Shown one piece after another: positions 35,564 to 43,631 of a stretch of DNA of 64,000 nucleotides (position 1 is the first letter of the stretch; each line of letters starts with the position of its first letter). Position numbers and translations under genes: made by a program. A model generated the notes under the pieces. It saw only the letters and a program-made list of their open reading frames with translations, was not told the DNA's origin and made no database searches. Origin of the DNA: Actinoallomurus spadix (GTDB taxonomy: Bacteria; Actinomycetota; Actinomycetes; Streptosporangiales; Streptosporangiaceae); contig NZ_JAMXMX010000007.1 of assembly GCF_024055725.1 (NCBI RefSeq), positions 248,001-312,000 of the forward strand, read 5' to 3'.

Positions 35564-37420
35564 ATGCCCATCGCCACCCGGGACGATCTCCGTAACGTCG
35601 CCATCGTCGCCCATGTCGACCACGGCAAGACCACGCTCGTCGACGCCATGCTCTGGCAGTCCGGCGCGTTCCGTGAGAACCAGGACGTCGACGAGCGGGT
35701 CATGGACTCCAACGACCTCGAACGCGAGAAGGGCATCACCATTCTCGCGAAGAACACCGCCGTCCGGCACGGCGGCATGACGATCAACATCATCGACACC
35801 CCCGGGCACGCCGACTTCGGCGGCGAGGTCGAGCGGGGCCTGTCGATGGTCGACGGCGTGGTGCTCCTCGTCGACGCCTCCGAGGGGCCGCTGCCACAGA
35901 CCCGGTTCGTTCTGCGCAAGGCGCTGGCCGCCAAGCTGCCGGTCATCCTGGTCGTCAACAAGGTCGACCGGCCGGACGCGCGGATCGCCGAGGTCGTCGA
36001 CGAGACGTATGAACTGTTCATGGACCTCGACGCCTCCGAGGACCAGATCGACTTCCCGATCGTGTACGCCTCGGCCAAGGCCGGCCGGGCCAGCCTGACC
36101 AAGCCGGACGACGGCGGCCTGCCGGACTCCGAAGACCTCGAGCCACTGTTCCAGGTCATTCGGGAGACGATCCCCGCCCCGGCGTACGACCCGAACACCC
36201 CGCTCCAGGCGCACGTCACGAACCTCGACGCCAGCTCCTACCTCGGCCGTATCGCGCTGTGCCGCGTGCACGCCGGGCAGATCAAGAAGGGGCAGCAGGT
36301 CTCCTGGTGCAAGCACGACGGCACCATCGAGCGCGTCAAGATCACTGAGCTGATGATGACCGAGGCGCTGGAGCGCAAGCCCGCCGAGCAGGCGGGTCCC
36401 GGCGACATCATCGCCATCGCCGGCATCCCGGACATCATGATCGGCGACACGCTCGCCGACCCGGAGGACCCGCGCCCGCTCCCGTTCATCACCGTGGACG
36501 AGCCGGCCATCTCGATGACCCTCGGCGTCAACACCGGGCCGCTGGCCGGTCGTGAGAAGGGCACGAAGGTCACCGCGCGGCTGGTCAAGGACCGGCTCGA
36601 CCGCGAGCTCATCGGCAACGTCTCCATCCGGGTACTGCCGACCGACCGCCCCGACGCCTGGGAGGTCCAGGGCCGTGGCGAACTGGCGCTCGCCATCCTG
36701 GTGGAGACCATGCGCCGTGAGGGGTACGAGCTGACGATCGGCAAGCCCCGCGTGGTCACCAAGGAGATCGACGGGAAGCTGCACGAGCCCGTCGAGCGCC
36801 TGACCGTCGACGCCCCGGAGGAGTACCTCGGAGCGATCACCCAGCTGCTCGCCGTCCGCAAGGGCCGCATGGAGCAGATGACCAACCACGGCACCGGCTG
36901 GATCCGGATGGAGTTCATCGTCCCGGCCCGTGGCCTGATCGGGTTCCGCACCGAGTTCCTCACCGAGACGCGCGGTACGGGCATCGCGCACCAGGTCTTC
37001 GAGGGCTACGAGCCGTGGTTCGGTGAGCTGCGCACCCGGCCGACCGGTTCGCTCGTCTCCGACCGCGCCGGCGCCGCCACCGCGTACGCCATGTTCAACC
37101 TGCAGGAGCGCGGCTCGCTGTTCGTCGAGCCCGGCACCGAGGTGTACGAAGGCATGATCGTCGGGGAGAACTCCCGCGCCGACGACATGGACGTCAACAT
37201 CACCAAGGAGAAGCAGAAGACGAACATCCGGTCCTCGACGGCGGAGACGTTCGAGCGGCTCACGCCGCCGCGCGCGCTGAGCCTGGAGGCCGCCCTGGAG
37301 TTCGTCGCCGACGACGAGTGCGTCGAGCTGACGCCGAACGCGATCCGGCTGCGCAAGGTCATCCTCGACTCCAAGGAGCGGGAGCGCGCCCGGGCCCGCG
37401 CCAAGCGCGGCCAGGCCTGA
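35564..37420 (+). CDS. typA: Ribosome-associated GTPase TypA/BipA
   Basis: 618 residues, normal length. Translation-factor GTPase: G1 [16 protein letters not shown]2 around [13 protein letters not shown]3 [17 protein letters not shown]4 [10 protein letters not shown]5 YASAKAG, then beta-barrel, EF-G-like domains and the BipA-specific C-terminal domain. Acts on ribosome assembly and stress adaptation. ATG 35564. Housekeeping gene that splits the two secretion clusters. Confidence 0.97.
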   Translation: MPIATRDDLRNVAIVAHVDHGKTTLVDAMLWQSGAFRENQDVDERVMDSNDLEREKGITILAKNTAVRHGGMTINIIDTPGHADFGGEVERGLSMVDGVVLLVDASEGPLPQTRFVLRKALAAKLPVILVVNKVDRPDARIAEVVDETYELFMDLDASEDQIDFPIVYASAKAGRASLTKPDDGGLPDSEDLEPLFQVIRETIPAPAYDPNTPLQAHVTNLDASSYLGRIALCRVHAGQIKKGQQVSWCKHDGTIERVKITELMMTEALERKPAEQAGPGDIIAIAGIPDIMIGDTLADPEDPRPLPFITVDEPAISMTLGVNTGPLAGREKGTKVTARLVKDRLDRELIGNVSIRVLPTDRPDAWEVQGRGELALAILVETMRREGYELTIGKPRVVTKEIDGKLHEPVERLTVDAPEEYLGAITQLLAVRKGRMEQMTNHGTGWIRMEFIVPARGLIGFRTEFLTETRGTGIAHQVFEGYEPWFGELRTRPTGSLVSDRAGAATAYAMFNLQERGSLFVEPGTEVYEGMIVGENSRADDMDVNITKEKQKTNIRSSTAETFERLTPPRALSLEAALEFVADDECVELTPNAIRLRKVILDSKERERARARAKRGQA

Positions 37421-37450
37421 CGCTATAGGCGCCACCCGGCTCGGAGCGCC

Positions 37451-38560
37451 CTACCTGGGAGTCCACTTCACGCCGTTCCCGGCGACCTCGACCGGGCCCT
37501 CCACGGAGAAGCTGTCCGACTTGGAGAATTTCTCCGTGGAGCTGAAGTCCTTCGCCGTTCCAGCCGCGGTCGCCGACCCCTCGGCGACGGTCGTCAGGTA
37601 GGGGCCGTCCTGCGACATCTGCACGGTGATCTGCGGATACTTGTCGATCTTCCACCGCAGGGTCGACGGAGTGCCGAACACCAGGACGGAGAAAGGGCAA
37701 CCGGTCGGGGACAGTTCGGTACTCTGCGCACACTGATCGAGGTAGCTCCGGACCTGATTGTCCGCCTCACCGACAGCCGACGCCTTGACCGTCGGCTGCA
37801 GGGTCACCTCGTTGCCGGTACCGGCGGCGTGCACCTGTTCCGGAGACGCCCCTAGCACCGGGTTATCGGGCAGCCGGACGGTGTAACCGCCTGGCAGGGC
37901 GAACGTGCTGAAGGCCCGGGGCTGTGCCTCAGCGGAGTCCGTCCGTAGCCGTACGCCGTTCACCGTGAGCTCTGTCGCCCCCGTCGCTGCTCCGCGGACC
38001 TCCTGCAGGCCGTTGACGCGCCAGTGGGTGAAAAAAGCCCCGTCCTCGCGCTCCAGGCGGACGGTCCCGGTCTCACGCTTCGCACCGATCTGGAAACCCA
38101 CTTCGACCAACCGGTGATCGTCCTCTTGCGTCTGCCGAAGGATCCGGACGTGTCTTGGAGGCACGTAATCACGGCTTCTCAGGACGGCCGACGTCAGCAG
38201 TGGTTCGTCCTCTCCTACCCCCTTGGGCAGCGCGTGCAGCGCCGCTGGCGCGTCTCGGCGAGCAAGAGCGTCGAAGAAGCCGCGGATGGCCGCCTTCGGT
38301 GTGAAGAACGTTCGGTCGAGAATCGGAGGCACGATGAGGAAGGCCAGAAGCACGCCGACGATGGCGAGCGCCACCAGGCGCGTCCGCGGAGAGAGCGGCT
38401 TCCGCTCGACCCAGACCGACTCCGGCGTGACCTCGGAATACCCAGACTGCTCGTGGCGGCTTCCGGACACGGAGGCGCCGCAACCGGGGCAGGGGGCAGG
38501 GCCAGGCGATCGACTCGTGCCGCAGGCCGGACAGGCCGCGAGCGGGCTCTCTGCAGTCAT
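37451..38560 (-). CDS. Zinc-ribbon membrane protein with extracellular NTF2-like region
   Basis: 369 residues: N-terminal double CxxC ribbon (CPACG near 10, CPGCG near 23), a membrane segment (about 62-82, LVALAIVGVLLAFLIVPPIL), then KAAIRGFFDALARRDAPAAL, the start of an NTF2/TcpC-like domain, and a second extracellular domain of about 180 residues. It may be an accessory scaffold for the neighbouring coupling protein or effector (inference from position). ATG 38560 overlaps the upstream stop by four bases; last gene of the minus cluster. Confidence 0.7.
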   Translation of the reverse strand: MTAESPLAACPACGTSRSPGPAPCPGCGASVSGSRHEQSGYSEVTPESVWVERKPLSPRTRLVALAIVGVLLAFLIVPPILDRTFFTPKAAIRGFFDALARRDAPAALHALPKGVGEDEPLLTSAVLRSRDYVPPRHVRILRQTQEDDHRLVEVGFQIGAKRETGTVRLEREDGAFFTHWRVNGLQEVRGAATGATELTVNGVRLRTDSAEAQPRAFSTFALPGGYTVRLPDNPVLGASPEQVHAAGTGNEVTLQPTVKASAVGEADNQVRSYLDQCAQSTELSPTGCPFSVLVFGTPSTLRWKIDKYPQITVQMSQDGPYLTTVAEGSATAAGTAKDFSSTEKFSKSDSFSVEGPVEVAGNGVKWTPR

Positions 38561-38970
38561 CGTCGATCCGATTCCGCGATCTTTCCGCGTAGCATCGCGG
38601 TGACGAAGTGTTGGGTTCTCGCACGCCGGTGATCAGCAAGCTGCTCATGGTGGCGTACGGGTGGCTGGTGTGTGCAGCCGGCGAGTTCTCGCCAGTCATT
38701 CGCGGCGCGTCTGAGATCCGCATGCCAGCGCACCCCATCGACGGGATTGACCGCTCGGCTCATCAGCCAGCGGTGCCAGTACCAGAAGACGATGAGCTCT
38801 GAGCGAAGACCCTCATGCGCAGGCCAACAGTCGGGGAGTACGACCCAGGGCGCATAGGCCTCCTCCAGCCAGGAGACCCAAGCCGCGAACCGCCGCCAGG
38901 ATTCGTTGAACATTTCATCTGATAGGTGGTCCCACACCCACGGTGGCGGCTTAGGCTTCTCCTCCGCCAT
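38557..38970 (-). CDS. DUF4913-like protein
   Basis: 137 residues, soluble, Trp-rich. The block LPDCWPAHEGLRSELIVFWY followed by HRWLM resembles the DUF4913 core found on actinomycete plasmids and integrative elements. Function unknown. I use ATG 38970, with GAGGGGG upstream; a TTG at 38973 is also in frame. It begins three bases after the RelA/SpoT-like gene stops and may be its accessory, chaperone or immunity partner. Confidence 0.65.
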   Translation of the reverse strand: MAEEKPKPPPWVWDHLSDEMFNESWRRFAAWVSWLEEAYAPWVVLPDCWPAHEGLRSELIVFWYWHRWLMSRAVNPVDGVRWHADLRRAANDWRELAGCTHQPPVRHHEQLADHRRARTQHFVTAMLRGKIAESDRR

Positions 38971-38973
38971 CAA

Positions 38974-40269
38974 TCAGATACCCCCTCGTTCGCGGCTCTC
39001 GGGAACGGAGTAGGCATCCTCTCGTTCCCCCTCGCCGTAGCCGTGGTCGTCCGCCTCCGAACCGCCGTCCTGAGCTTCGGAGATTCGATCCATCTCATCT
39101 TCGTCATGAGCCTCATAGGACGAGCGATCCGCTTCGCCCGCTTCCGCGCCCTCGGCGTCCGGCTTGGTGGTCTCGGCGTCGTCCTGTTCGGGAGAGTCAC
39201 CATCGCTCTGTGGTTCGCCGGCCGAGTCGTGTCCATCTGCAGTCGACTTCTCTTCAGAGCTTTGCAGCGGAGGTTGTCGCTCGCCGTCAGATTCTGCAGA
39301 TGCCGAGCCCCGTGTGATCTCCTCCTCGGGGGAATTGGTCGCCGGCTGCTCCGCATTCCCGGGCTCGGTATCCTCTCTCGCGCCTCCGGTGGGTTCCTCA
39401 CCGCCGACATCGTCAACGCTGGCTGCGCTCGCACCCTCAGGCCCTTCTTGGGACGTGGGGTCAGCTTCATTCATCAGTTCAGCGTTGGGAGCCGGCTCCG
39501 CCTGGCCCGAGGAACTGTTCGGTAGATTCGGATCATGTTGGATTTTGAGTGCTTGTTCCATCGCGCGAACCCGGTCAACAGCATCAGCGGATGGTTGACT
39601 CAATGCTCGTTCCGGCCTCGGTTGAACTATCGACTCGTGTCCTTCGGGGACTGTCACATCCTTGTACCGTTCCGCCTGCAACCAATCGGCTGCAGATTGC
39701 TCATCTTTAGTTAGTGAGCCGGCCCTCTTAAGTTCGTAGAAGGCATGATTATCTTCTTTGGCTCGAAAACTCTCAGGTGTGTGAAACTGTATTTCGACAG
39801 GTTGGCCCGTATCTAGATCGCGCCACGTTGTGTTGATTCCTTTGTAAGTAGGATCATTCCAGGTGTTCCTATGGGTGTCCTCTGGATTCAGGGGCTCAAG
39901 GCCGAGTTGGTTAAGGTGTTCGAAGGCGTCTTTTGCTCCGCGACTGTAGGAGTCGCTTGAGAAGCAGATGGTATATCGGTTCAGGTCCCTAGTGTCGGTG
40001 ATCACTGCATCCGCCGCACGTCCTTCTGCAACTTTTTTGGCAACTTTCCTACGGAAAGAATCCAGACCCTTCAGTGAATTGCTGATTCCCTCCAGGTTCG
40101 ATCCGTGTTGGGAGGTCATTCCCCTAAGGGCGGTCATTTTTCGATCTAGAGAGGTTTGTGCGGAGGCGGCCCGTTCATGTGCTGCTCGAACTTTGGCGTC
40201 CTCCTCTGGGGTCAGGACGAGATGCTCCTCGTGACCCTTGCCGCGCCAGCCGATATTGTCAGTGCTCAC
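38974..40269 (-). CDS. Candidate effector: RelA/SpoT-like domain with acidic tail
   Basis: 431 residues, soluble. After a helical N-terminus, residues about 70-185 show the order of motifs of (p)ppGpp synthetase-type nucleotidyltransferases: DSFRRKVAKKV (70-80), DLNRYTICF (95-103), YKGINTTW (142-149), VEIQFHT (158-164) and NHAFYELKR (174-182). Residues about 245-431 are a disordered, very acidic Glu/Asp/Ser tail. The match is by motif order only; catalytic activity is unproven. GC content falls to about 45-50% in the domain-coding part. It follows the coupling ATPase and a 161-aa gene, so it may be a T4SS-delivered toxin or an alarmone synthase. Confidence 0.6.
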   Translation of the reverse strand: MSTDNIGWRGKGHEEHLVLTPEEDAKVRAAHERAASAQTSLDRKMTALRGMTSQHGSNLEGISNSLKGLDSFRRKVAKKVAEGRAADAVITDTRDLNRYTICFSSDSYSRGAKDAFEHLNQLGLEPLNPEDTHRNTWNDPTYKGINTTWRDLDTGQPVEIQFHTPESFRAKEDNHAFYELKRAGSLTKDEQSAADWLQAERYKDVTVPEGHESIVQPRPERALSQPSADAVDRVRAMEQALKIQHDPNLPNSSSGQAEPAPNAELMNEADPTSQEGPEGASAASVDDVGGEEPTGGAREDTEPGNAEQPATNSPEEEITRGSASAESDGERQPPLQSSEEKSTADGHDSAGEPQSDGDSPEQDDAETTKPDAEGAEAGEADRSSYEAHDEDEMDRISEAQDGGSEADDHGYGEGEREDAYSVPESRERGGI

Positions 40270-40751
40270 AGTTGGGTGGCATTCGTTGCTCCGCGAGTAT
40301 CACGCAGAATCTTGTCTGCGGTGCTCGCGTCAATGCGTACTAGGTTCGGCGGGTTACTGGTTCGCTGGGATTCGTATTCTACGATGGTCGAAGTTCGGAT
40401 CCAGGTATTGGATCGCCCGAATGCCTCGTCTAGGACCAGCTCGGGGCTCGTTCGGCGTCTTAGTACAGTGTATGGTGCATCCTTATCGTCGGGAGTCGGA
40501 GATTCATATGCCGCCCAGTAGGCCACCCAGTACTGCCGGTTCTTTGAGAGTTCATCTGCTACATTTTCGGGAATGGGTGACAAGTATGTAAGTTCTGGTG
40601 GGTGTGGAACTCGATCGGAGGTCTTATGCCATCTCCAATCTATCAAAGACAGATATTCCCATTCCATGTCTGATCGGCGCCATAGGCTTTGAGGTCTACC
40701 GCTTTCATCGCGCTGATCGATCTCCACAAAAAACTCGTAGTCATCGGTCAA
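40266..40751 (-). CDS. 161-residue protein between coupling ATPase and RelA/SpoT-like gene
   Basis: Soluble, Trp/Tyr-rich and acidic, begins TDDYEFFVEIDQRDESGRP. The segment RRRTSPELVLDEAFGRSNTW followed by RTSTIVEYE and ATADKIL looks like a compact domain. TTG 40751 is chosen: AAAGGA lies eight bases upstream and it starts 13 bases after the coupling-protein stop. Low GC like the following gene, whose ATG overlaps its stop. Possible immunity protein or secretion chaperone of the RelA/SpoT-like protein; no family name is certain. Confidence 0.6.
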   Translation of the reverse strand: MTDDYEFFVEIDQRDESGRPQSLWRRSDMEWEYLSLIDWRWHKTSDRVPHPPELTYLSPIPENVADELSKNRQYWVAYWAAYESPTPDDKDAPYTVLRRRTSPELVLDEAFGRSNTWIRTSTIVEYESQRTSNPPNLVRIDASTADKILRDTRGATNATQL

Positions 40752-40764
40752 GATAAATTCCTTT

Positions 40765-42153
40765 CTAGTGGTATCCCTGGAGCATCTCGTACTCCTGGAT
40801 AACGCCTGCCGGGCGTGTCTCAACGTGTAGGGGGGCGTCGCTGCGGTAGAACAGCCAGGCGTTGAACGGAGGCATCATTTGTATGGCGCTTGCCGGTAGG
40901 GCGGGGTAGTAGAAACTGCTGACCGTGTGCTGTATGCCGGTCTGGGCGTGCCCGCTGATCCCAACCTTGCCTGGTCGCATCGGCCCCGACACTTCGGCGG
41001 TCAGGCCCGGTTGGTAGGTCACCGATGATTGGCGTTCCTCGCCGGCCCACGAGGATATGTCCGCCAAGTCCTGCCCGTTGGACATGCCGCCATAGATGAC
41101 CTTCGCGGTCGTCGCGGCGAGGATGGCCGACTGCTGCTCGGTGCCGTAGCGGACCCGCAGCTGGGCGAGGCTCTGCGCGGCCCAGAGGGTGATGATGCCG
41201 CGGCCGCCGCCTTCGCTGACGAGCGAGGGAAGACTCTGGATCGGCGCGATGTTGGCGATCTCGTCCAAGGCCAGGAGCAAAGGAGGGTCCAGCCGCCCGC
41301 CTTGCCGGGCCGCGAGTTCCGACGCGCGCTGGGCGATGCTGTCCACGAGGCCGACCATGAGCGGTGCGATGGCCTGCTGATGGTGGGACGGGCCGATGAT
41401 GAAGAGCGAGGAGCGCGTCCTCAGGAACTTGTCGATATCGAGATCGGTTCTGGAGCAGGACTGAAGAACCGTCGGCTCGGCCGTCGCCTCGATCGTGTTG
41501 CGGGCGACCGAGAAGAAGCTTCCGCGTTCACGGTCGCCGAGAAGCTTGATCGCTTCCAGGTCGTCGGCCCACATCTTCCCTGGGCTGTCGGACAATCCCA
41601 GGATCGCGACCGGATCCCGGATCTCCTGCCGGGCGAGCCACTGGCGGACCGTCGACAGCGGTAGACCCTCCAGAGCCGCCGCGTGGAAGTAGGCGCGCAG
41701 GACGGAGGCTGCGCCGGCTCGCCAGTGATCGCCATCGTCGACGCCTTGGCCGGCCACGGCGGTCATGGCGGCCACCCTGCGGTAACAGACGGCCGGATCG
41801 GCGCAATTCGCGAGAGGGGACCAATGTAGGGAGCGTTCGGGGTACTCGCTCCCGAACGGGTCGTACACGTGAACCGTTCCGCCGTAGTGCTGGGCGATCC
41901 GACTGCGCCAGTCGCCCGTGAAGCTGAGGATGTCACCGCGGGTCGAGGTGCAGACGAGCGGACCATCCCACCACAGCACGGAAGGAATGATCAGCCCGGA
42001 GGTCTTGCCGTACCTCGGCGGTCCGACGATGCCGATGGAGTCCGATCGGCCACTCCAGCACTTGCGGTAAGCGTCGGCCGGATCCCAGCCCAGGAAGACC
42101 TGTTGCCGAGGCTGTATCCGGAATGGTGGAAGCGGCGGCCATTCATCCGTCAT
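40765..42153 (-). CDS. VirD4/TraG-type coupling ATPase without membrane anchor
   Basis: 462 residues. Walker A GIVGPPRYGKTSGL (about 42-53) appears only 43 residues from the start, Walker B LLLALDEIANIAPIQ near 295, then GIITLWAAQSLAQLRVRYG and TAKVIYGGMSN as in TraM-recognition T4CPs. The usual N-terminal pair of membrane helices is absent. T4CPs choose the substrate and hand it to VirB4. ATG 42153, three bases after the M48 stop at 42157. It is the only coupling protein seen, placed on the opposite strand from the VirB-like operon. Confidence 0.88.
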   Translation of the reverse strand: MTDEWPPLPPFRIQPRQQVFLGWDPADAYRKCWSGRSDSIGIVGPPRYGKTSGLIIPSVLWWDGPLVCTSTRGDILSFTGDWRSRIAQHYGGTVHVYDPFGSEYPERSLHWSPLANCADPAVCYRRVAAMTAVAGQGVDDGDHWRAGAASVLRAYFHAAALEGLPLSTVRQWLARQEIRDPVAILGLSDSPGKMWADDLEAIKLLGDRERGSFFSVARNTIEATAEPTVLQSCSRTDLDIDKFLRTRSSLFIIGPSHHQQAIAPLMVGLVDSIAQRASELAARQGGRLDPPLLLALDEIANIAPIQSLPSLVSEGGGRGIITLWAAQSLAQLRVRYGTEQQSAILAATTAKVIYGGMSNGQDLADISSWAGEERQSSVTYQPGLTAEVSGPMRPGKVGISGHAQTGIQHTVSSFYYPALPASAIQMMPPFNAWLFYRSDAPLHVETRPAGVIQEYEMLQGYH

Positions 42154-42156
42154 CCG

Positions 42157-43512
42157 TCAGTCTCTTTCGAGGGAACTCGTCGGTACGGTGGCGCGGGGAG
42201 GGGATGGTGCGTCCGTGTCGGGCAGCGGATACGTCCTCCCTGGCTCTTCCAGCGCTTCGAGACGAAGTTCATAGGGCGGATGGGTCGCACAGGCGGACAC
42301 ATCCCACCCGGATCGACCGCCGTCCAGGGTCCGTCGCAGCCGGGCGAGCGCACGGCGGATTCCTTCCCTGTGACCGGCGAGGACGGCGCCGCGGTCAGAG
42401 CGGTACTCGGCCTCCCGGAGGTCGCGTGCCTGCAGGGGCATGACGAAGAAGCGAATCGTGACGGCGGCCGGCCACATGAAGGCCCACAGGACGATCCTTG
42501 TGAGGGGCTGATTGATGTGGTCGAGCAGCTTGGTCGCTGCTGAGTAGAGAACATAAAGCGGCAGCGCCATGCCGCGTACGAACGCGGCCGCGACAGGGTC
42601 GGCGTTGTTCCAATGTGTCAGCTCATGGCCGATCACGCCACCGAGGACCTCAGGGTCGTAATTGAATTCGTCGAGCAGCCCTTGGTTGATCACAAGATGC
42701 CGTGTCAGTGCATAGGCGTTGACATCGCGGTCATCGTGGATCAAGACGTACGGTAGCCCTCTGATCCCCATGCGAGAGGCGCATTCGCGGACGATGGGTA
42801 TGATGAGCTCGGCTTCGCGACGACTCAGGCGTCTTGCGCCACCGATTCGCAGCGTTGCCGCCTCGAACGCGGTGGTCAGCAACGTGTAGGCGATACCGAG
42901 GAAGACGCCGGCGATCACCTGCCCGATCGCAATACTGAGGGCCTGCCTCGGCGACTCATGGGCGACCAGGGTCCACGGCCAGGTCAGGCCCTTGTAGAAA
43001 CCGAGGATGGCGCCTCCGACCACGCCGAGCAACGCGCCGAGGATGCCGCCGACCTGAAGCATCCCGGTCGGGACGACGTCCCCGAACAGTGGGATGTCGG
43101 TTGCTTCGATCGATCCTCCGATGGCACCCGCGATGCCACCCGCCACCGCGCCGGACGCTCCCAGCGCGATCGCGATCGGGAGATTCGACCAGGCGCCGAT
43201 GAGAGCGGCAATGGCGCCACGGGGATTTCGCGTCGCTCCGGCGATGATCCAGTTGGCGGTGGTGGGGAATCGGAGCGGCCGATGTCCGCTGAGACCGATG
43301 CGTCCGTATGAAGGTCTTTGCGGTCGCTGAGTGCTCGGCGTCACCTCGGGTGACGTCGCCCACCGTGCTGCCGGGTCACTCACCGGAGGACCGAAGCCTG
43401 GAGGAGGTGAGATCGGGCGAGGCACCTGGCCGGTTCCCGGATAAGCCACTCCACAACCAGTGCAAACGCTGTGGTTAGGCATCCTGGGCGTGCCGCAGCC
43501 TTCACAGATCAT
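42157..43512 (-). CDS. Zinc-ribbon M48 (HtpX-like) membrane metalloprotease
   Basis: 451 residues: N-terminal CEGC (3-6) and CTGC (18-21) ribbon, Pro-rich linker, Gly-rich membrane segments (about 85-170) and one near 195-215, then an M48 catalytic domain with HELTHWNNAD near 293 and third ligand in EYRSDRGAV near 367, with further membrane segments between. HtpX-like proteases perform membrane protein quality control. ATG 43512. Likely co-transcribed with the coupling ATPase (three-base gap). Confidence 0.88.
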   Translation of the reverse strand: MICEGCGTPRMPNHSVCTGCGVAYPGTGQVPRPISPPPGFGPPVSDPAARWATSPEVTPSTQRPQRPSYGRIGLSGHRPLRFPTTANWIIAGATRNPRGAIAALIGAWSNLPIAIALGASGAVAGGIAGAIGGSIEATDIPLFGDVVPTGMLQVGGILGALLGVVGGAILGFYKGLTWPWTLVAHESPRQALSIAIGQVIAGVFLGIAYTLLTTAFEAATLRIGGARRLSRREAELIIPIVRECASRMGIRGLPYVLIHDDRDVNAYALTRHLVINQGLLDEFNYDPEVLGGVIGHELTHWNNADPVAAAFVRGMALPLYVLYSAATKLLDHINQPLTRIVLWAFMWPAAVTIRFFVMPLQARDLREAEYRSDRGAVLAGHREGIRRALARLRRTLDGGRSGWDVSACATHPPYELRLEALEEPGRTYPLPDTDAPSPPRATVPTSSLERD

Positions 43513-43631
43513 GCAGCTCTCGCGCCCCCTGAAGATGATGCCATGACTCTGGAATCAGCTTTGACCAACGTGGGAATATACGGATCCTTGCGAATACCGT
43601 TACACCGAGCAAAGATCTGATGTGCGGTGGG
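43513..43631 (-). promoter_or_regulatory. AT-rich gap with possible promoter for the M48-T4CP genes
   Basis: 119 bases, clearly less GC-rich than the flanking genes. On the minus strand a TATATT (43575-43580) lies about 62 bases before the M48 start. No clear -35. It suggests that M48, coupling ATPase and effector genes have their own promoter apart from the kinase genes upstream. Confidence 0.3.
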
